Assembly (NCBI GenBank): GCA_050299555.1 | Contig: JBNKWA010000075.1 | Coordinates: 1-44,245 of the forward strand | Reading direction: 5' to 3' | Origin: JBNKWA01 sp050299555 | Lineage (GTDB): Bacteria > Pseudomonadota > Alphaproteobacteria > Rhodobacterales > Rhodobacteraceae | Length of the DNA: 44,245 bases | Part shown: positions 42,408-44,245 of the stretch, in pieces | How the letters are laid out: each line of letters opens with the position of its first letter | Position numbering within the stretch: the first letter of the stretch is position 1 | Program-made: the position numbers and the translations under genes | The notes under the pieces: generated by a model | What the model was told of the DNA's origin: nothing | Seen by the model: the letters and a program-made list of their open reading frames with translations, nothing else | Database searches by the model: none

Positions 42408-43355
42408 ATGCTTGGATACGCGCTGAAACGGCTGGGATCGCTTGCCGCCACGCTGATCGTGGCCAGCCTGGTGATTTTCCTGACCGTCGAGGTGGTGCCC
42501 GGCGATCCGGCCCGCACCATGCTGGGGATCAACGCCACCGACGGGGCGGTGGCGGTGCTGCGGGCCGATCTCGGCCTCGACCGGCCGCGGGCGCTGCGCT
42601 ATCTCGACTGGGCCGGCGGCATGCTGCGCGGCGATTTCGGCACCTCCTACACCTATCGCACGCCGGTGGCCGGCATGGTCGCCGACCGTATCGGCATCTC
42701 GCTGCCGCTGGCGCTCTACGCGCTGGCGCTGTCGACGCTGATCGCCTTTCCCGCCGGCATCCTCGCCGCAAGCCGCCGGGGCAGGGCCGCCGACATCGGC
42801 GTCATGGGGGTGACCCAGCTCGGCGTCGCGGTGCCGAACTTCTGGTTCGCGATGATCCTCGTCGTGATCTTCGCCATCCGCCTGCGCTGGTTCCCCGCCG
42901 GCGGTTTCCCGGGCTGGGAGGGCGGCCTTTTGCCGGGGCTGAAGGCGCTGACCCTGCCGGCGGTGGCGCTGGCCTTGCCGCAAGCCTCGATCCTCGCCCG
43001 GGTGATGCGCTCGGGGCTGATCGACGCGTTGTCCGAGGACTACATCCGAACTGCCCGCGCCAAGGGGCTGACCCGGGGCCAGGCGCTGCGCCGCCATGCG
43101 CTGAGAAACGCCATGATCCCGGCGGTGACCATCATCGGCCTGCAGTTCTCGTTCCTGATCGCCGGCGGCATCATCATCGAGCAGGTGTTCTACCTGCCCG
43201 GGCTCGGCCGGCTGATTTTTCAGGCCATCGCCCAGCGCGACCTCATCGTGGTGGAAAGCGTGGTGATGCTGCTGGTCTTCGCGGTGGTCGCGGTCACCTT
43301 CCTGACCGATCTGGCCTATGCCTGGATCGACCCGCGGCTGAGGCGCCGGCACTGA
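42408..43355 (+). CDS. Dipeptide/oligopeptide ABC transporter permease (DppB/OppB type)
   Basis: A 315-residue inner-membrane permease opening MLGYALKRLGSLAATLIVASLVIFLTVEVVPGDPA, the standard DppB start with the GDPA loop. The EAA-like motif is YIRTARAKGLTRGQALRRHALRNAMIP, and the end (LTDLAYAWIDPRLR) is typical. ATG 42408 follows GGAGGGGG. It is divergent from the DUF2126 gene across 229 nt, in which I found no distinct signal. The binding protein of this system is not in the window, so the substrate (peptide, nickel, opine) is open. Confidence 0.93.
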   Translation: MLGYALKRLGSLAATLIVASLVIFLTVEVVPGDPARTMLGINATDGAVAVLRADLGLDRPRALRYLDWAGGMLRGDFGTSYTYRTPVAGMVADRIGISLPLALYALALSTLIAFPAGILAASRRGRAADIGVMGVTQLGVAVPNFWFAMILVVIFAIRLRWFPAGGFPGWEGGLLPGLKALTLPAVALALPQASILARVMRSGLIDALSEDYIRTARAKGLTRGQALRRHALRNAMIPAVTIIGLQFSFLIAGGIIIEQVFYLPGLGRLIFQAIAQRDLIVVESVVMLLVFAVVAVTFLTDLAYAWIDPRLRRRH

Positions 43356-44167
43356 TGCGCACGCTTCTGATCGGTCTTGGGCTTTTCGGCGTCTTCGCGC
43401 TTGCGGCGCTGATCTCGTTCCTGTGGACGCCCTACGACGTCACCCAGCTCGACATCGCCGGCAAGCTGCAGGGGCCGTCGGGCCAGCACTGGTTCGGCAC
43501 CGACCATTTCGGCCGCGACATCTTCGCCATGATCATGGTCGGGGCGCGGGTCTCGATCGCGGTGGCGCTGGTGGCGGTCGGCATCGGCATGGGCGCCGGC
43601 GTGCCCCTGGGGCTGGCGGCGGCCGCCAGCCGCGGCGGCTGGCTGGACGAAGCGATCATGCGCACCAACGATCTGGTCTTCGCCTTCCCGTCGCTGGTCA
43701 TCGCCATCCTGATCACCGCCACGTTCGGCCCTTCGGCGCTGAACGCGATCATTGCCATCGGCATTTTCAACGTGCCCGTCTTCGCCCGGCTGTCGCGGGG
43801 CGCGGCGCTGAGCCTCTGGAGCCGCGAGTTCATCCTCGCCGCCCGGGTGGCCGGCAAGGGCCGGGTCCGGATCAGCGCCGAGCACATCCTGCCAAATATC
43901 GCCAACCTGTTGATCGTGCAGGGAACCATCCAGTTCTCGCTCGGTATCCTGGCCGAGGCGGGGCTGTCCTATGTCGGCCTGGGCGCACAGCCGCCGACGC
44001 CGAGCTGGGGCCGGATGCTGGCGGAAAGCCAGACGCTGGTCGCCATGGCGCCGCATCTGGCGCTGTTCCCCGGGTTCGCGATCATCCTCAGCGTGCTGGG
44101 GCTGAACCTGATGGGCGACGGGCTGCGCGACCTTCTCGACCCGCGGGTCCGGAGGGCGCGCGCATGA
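43355..44167 (+). CDS. Dipeptide/oligopeptide ABC transporter permease (DppC/OppC type)
   Basis: A 270-residue permease with the family marks HWFGTDHFGRDIFAMIMVGARVS, the EAA loop FILAARVAGKGRVRISAEHILPN and LSYVGLGAQPPTPSWG. Its N-terminal cytoplasmic tail is short. The ATG shares one base with the DppB-type stop (TGATG), and its stop overlaps the following ATPase start (ATGA). Confidence 0.93.
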   Translation: MRTLLIGLGLFGVFALAALISFLWTPYDVTQLDIAGKLQGPSGQHWFGTDHFGRDIFAMIMVGARVSIAVALVAVGIGMGAGVPLGLAAAASRGGWLDEAIMRTNDLVFAFPSLVIAILITATFGPSALNAIIAIGIFNVPVFARLSRGAALSLWSREFILAARVAGKGRVRISAEHILPNIANLLIVQGTIQFSLGILAEAGLSYVGLGAQPPTPSWGRMLAESQTLVAMAPHLALFPGFAIILSVLGLNLMGDGLRDLLDPRVRRARA

Positions 44168-44245
44168 GCCTGCTCGACGTCCAAGCCCTCGATGTGGCAA
44201 TCCATGGCGCGCCGATCCTTTCGGACGTGTCGCTGTCGGTCTCGC
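44164..44245 (+). CDS. ABC transporter ATP-binding protein, 5' fragment (DppD type)
   Basis: ATG at 44164 overlaps the permease stop. The 27 visible codons (MSLLDVQALDVAIHGAPILS then DVSLSVS) match the first strands of an oligopeptide-transporter ATPase. The window ends before Walker A, so the assignment rests on context and these strands. Confidence 0.7.
   Translation, partial: MSLLDVQALDVAIHGAPILSDVSLSVS

Overview
The window is GC-rich, densely packed alphaproteobacterial DNA. Gene content and style (GSH-dependent formaldehyde oxidation beside xoxF, isocytochrome c2-like cytochrome, many ATGA/GTGA gene overlaps) suggest a methylotrophic member of the Rhodobacteraceae or a close relative; this is inference from proteins, since no rRNA or marker gene is present. 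I see no tRNA, rRNA, CRISPR array, transposase or integrase.

Layout. (1) 193-7367: a C1 module. A secreted protein of unknown role is divergent from glutathione-dependent formaldehyde dehydrogenase, S-formylglutathione hydrolase, a class I cytochrome c, the PQQ methanol dehydrogenase xoxF (with the Asp-Tyr-Asp motif of lanthanide enzymes), cytochrome cL xoxG, xoxJ and a CxxxCW protein. Together they oxidise methanol in the periplasm, pass electrons to c-type cytochromes and carry formaldehyde to formate in the cytoplasm. (2) 7540-12876: uronate dehydrogenase, a GT87-like membrane protein, a D-erythronate dehydrogenase-like protein, a methyltransferase and an AbrB-family membrane protein. (3) 13093-21566: a sugar ABC importer (binding protein, two permeases, ATPase) with three Gfo/Idh/MocA dehydrogenases and a TetR regulator; two matching inverted repeats look like its operators. 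(4) 22020-27002: a six-gene operon with two PQQ-associated periplasmic proteins (substrate-binding-like and beta-propeller), an SsuABC/TauABC-type transporter and a small acidic secreted protein, a candidate uptake locus serving the XoxF system. (5) 27192-29792: pcaC-pcaH-pcaG plus a beta-keto acid cleavage enzyme, a protocatechuate operon with a possible bypass of the CoA-transferase/thiolase steps. (6) 29946-34910: a winged-helix/TPR regulator divergent from a PAP2/vanadium-haloperoxidase-like protein with a Gly-Ser/Arg repeat and a subtilisin-like peptidase without a signal peptide. (7) 35017-42178: a small secreted protein and a transglutaminase / circularly permuted ATP-grasp-alpha-E / transglutaminase-DUF2126 operon. 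(8) 42408-end: start of a dipeptide/oligopeptide-type ABC importer operon, cut by the window edge.

The most unusual non-coding signal is a family of three hairpins (120-168, 12975-13056, 27035-27110). Each has an almost invariant 19-nt apex containing four G-runs separated by single bases (a strong G-quadruplex motif), while the complementary arms differ completely between copies. All three lie 24-37 nt past a stop codon, in the same orientation relative to the gene that ends there. All coordinates and motifs were read by eye; family names come from recognition, not from database searches.
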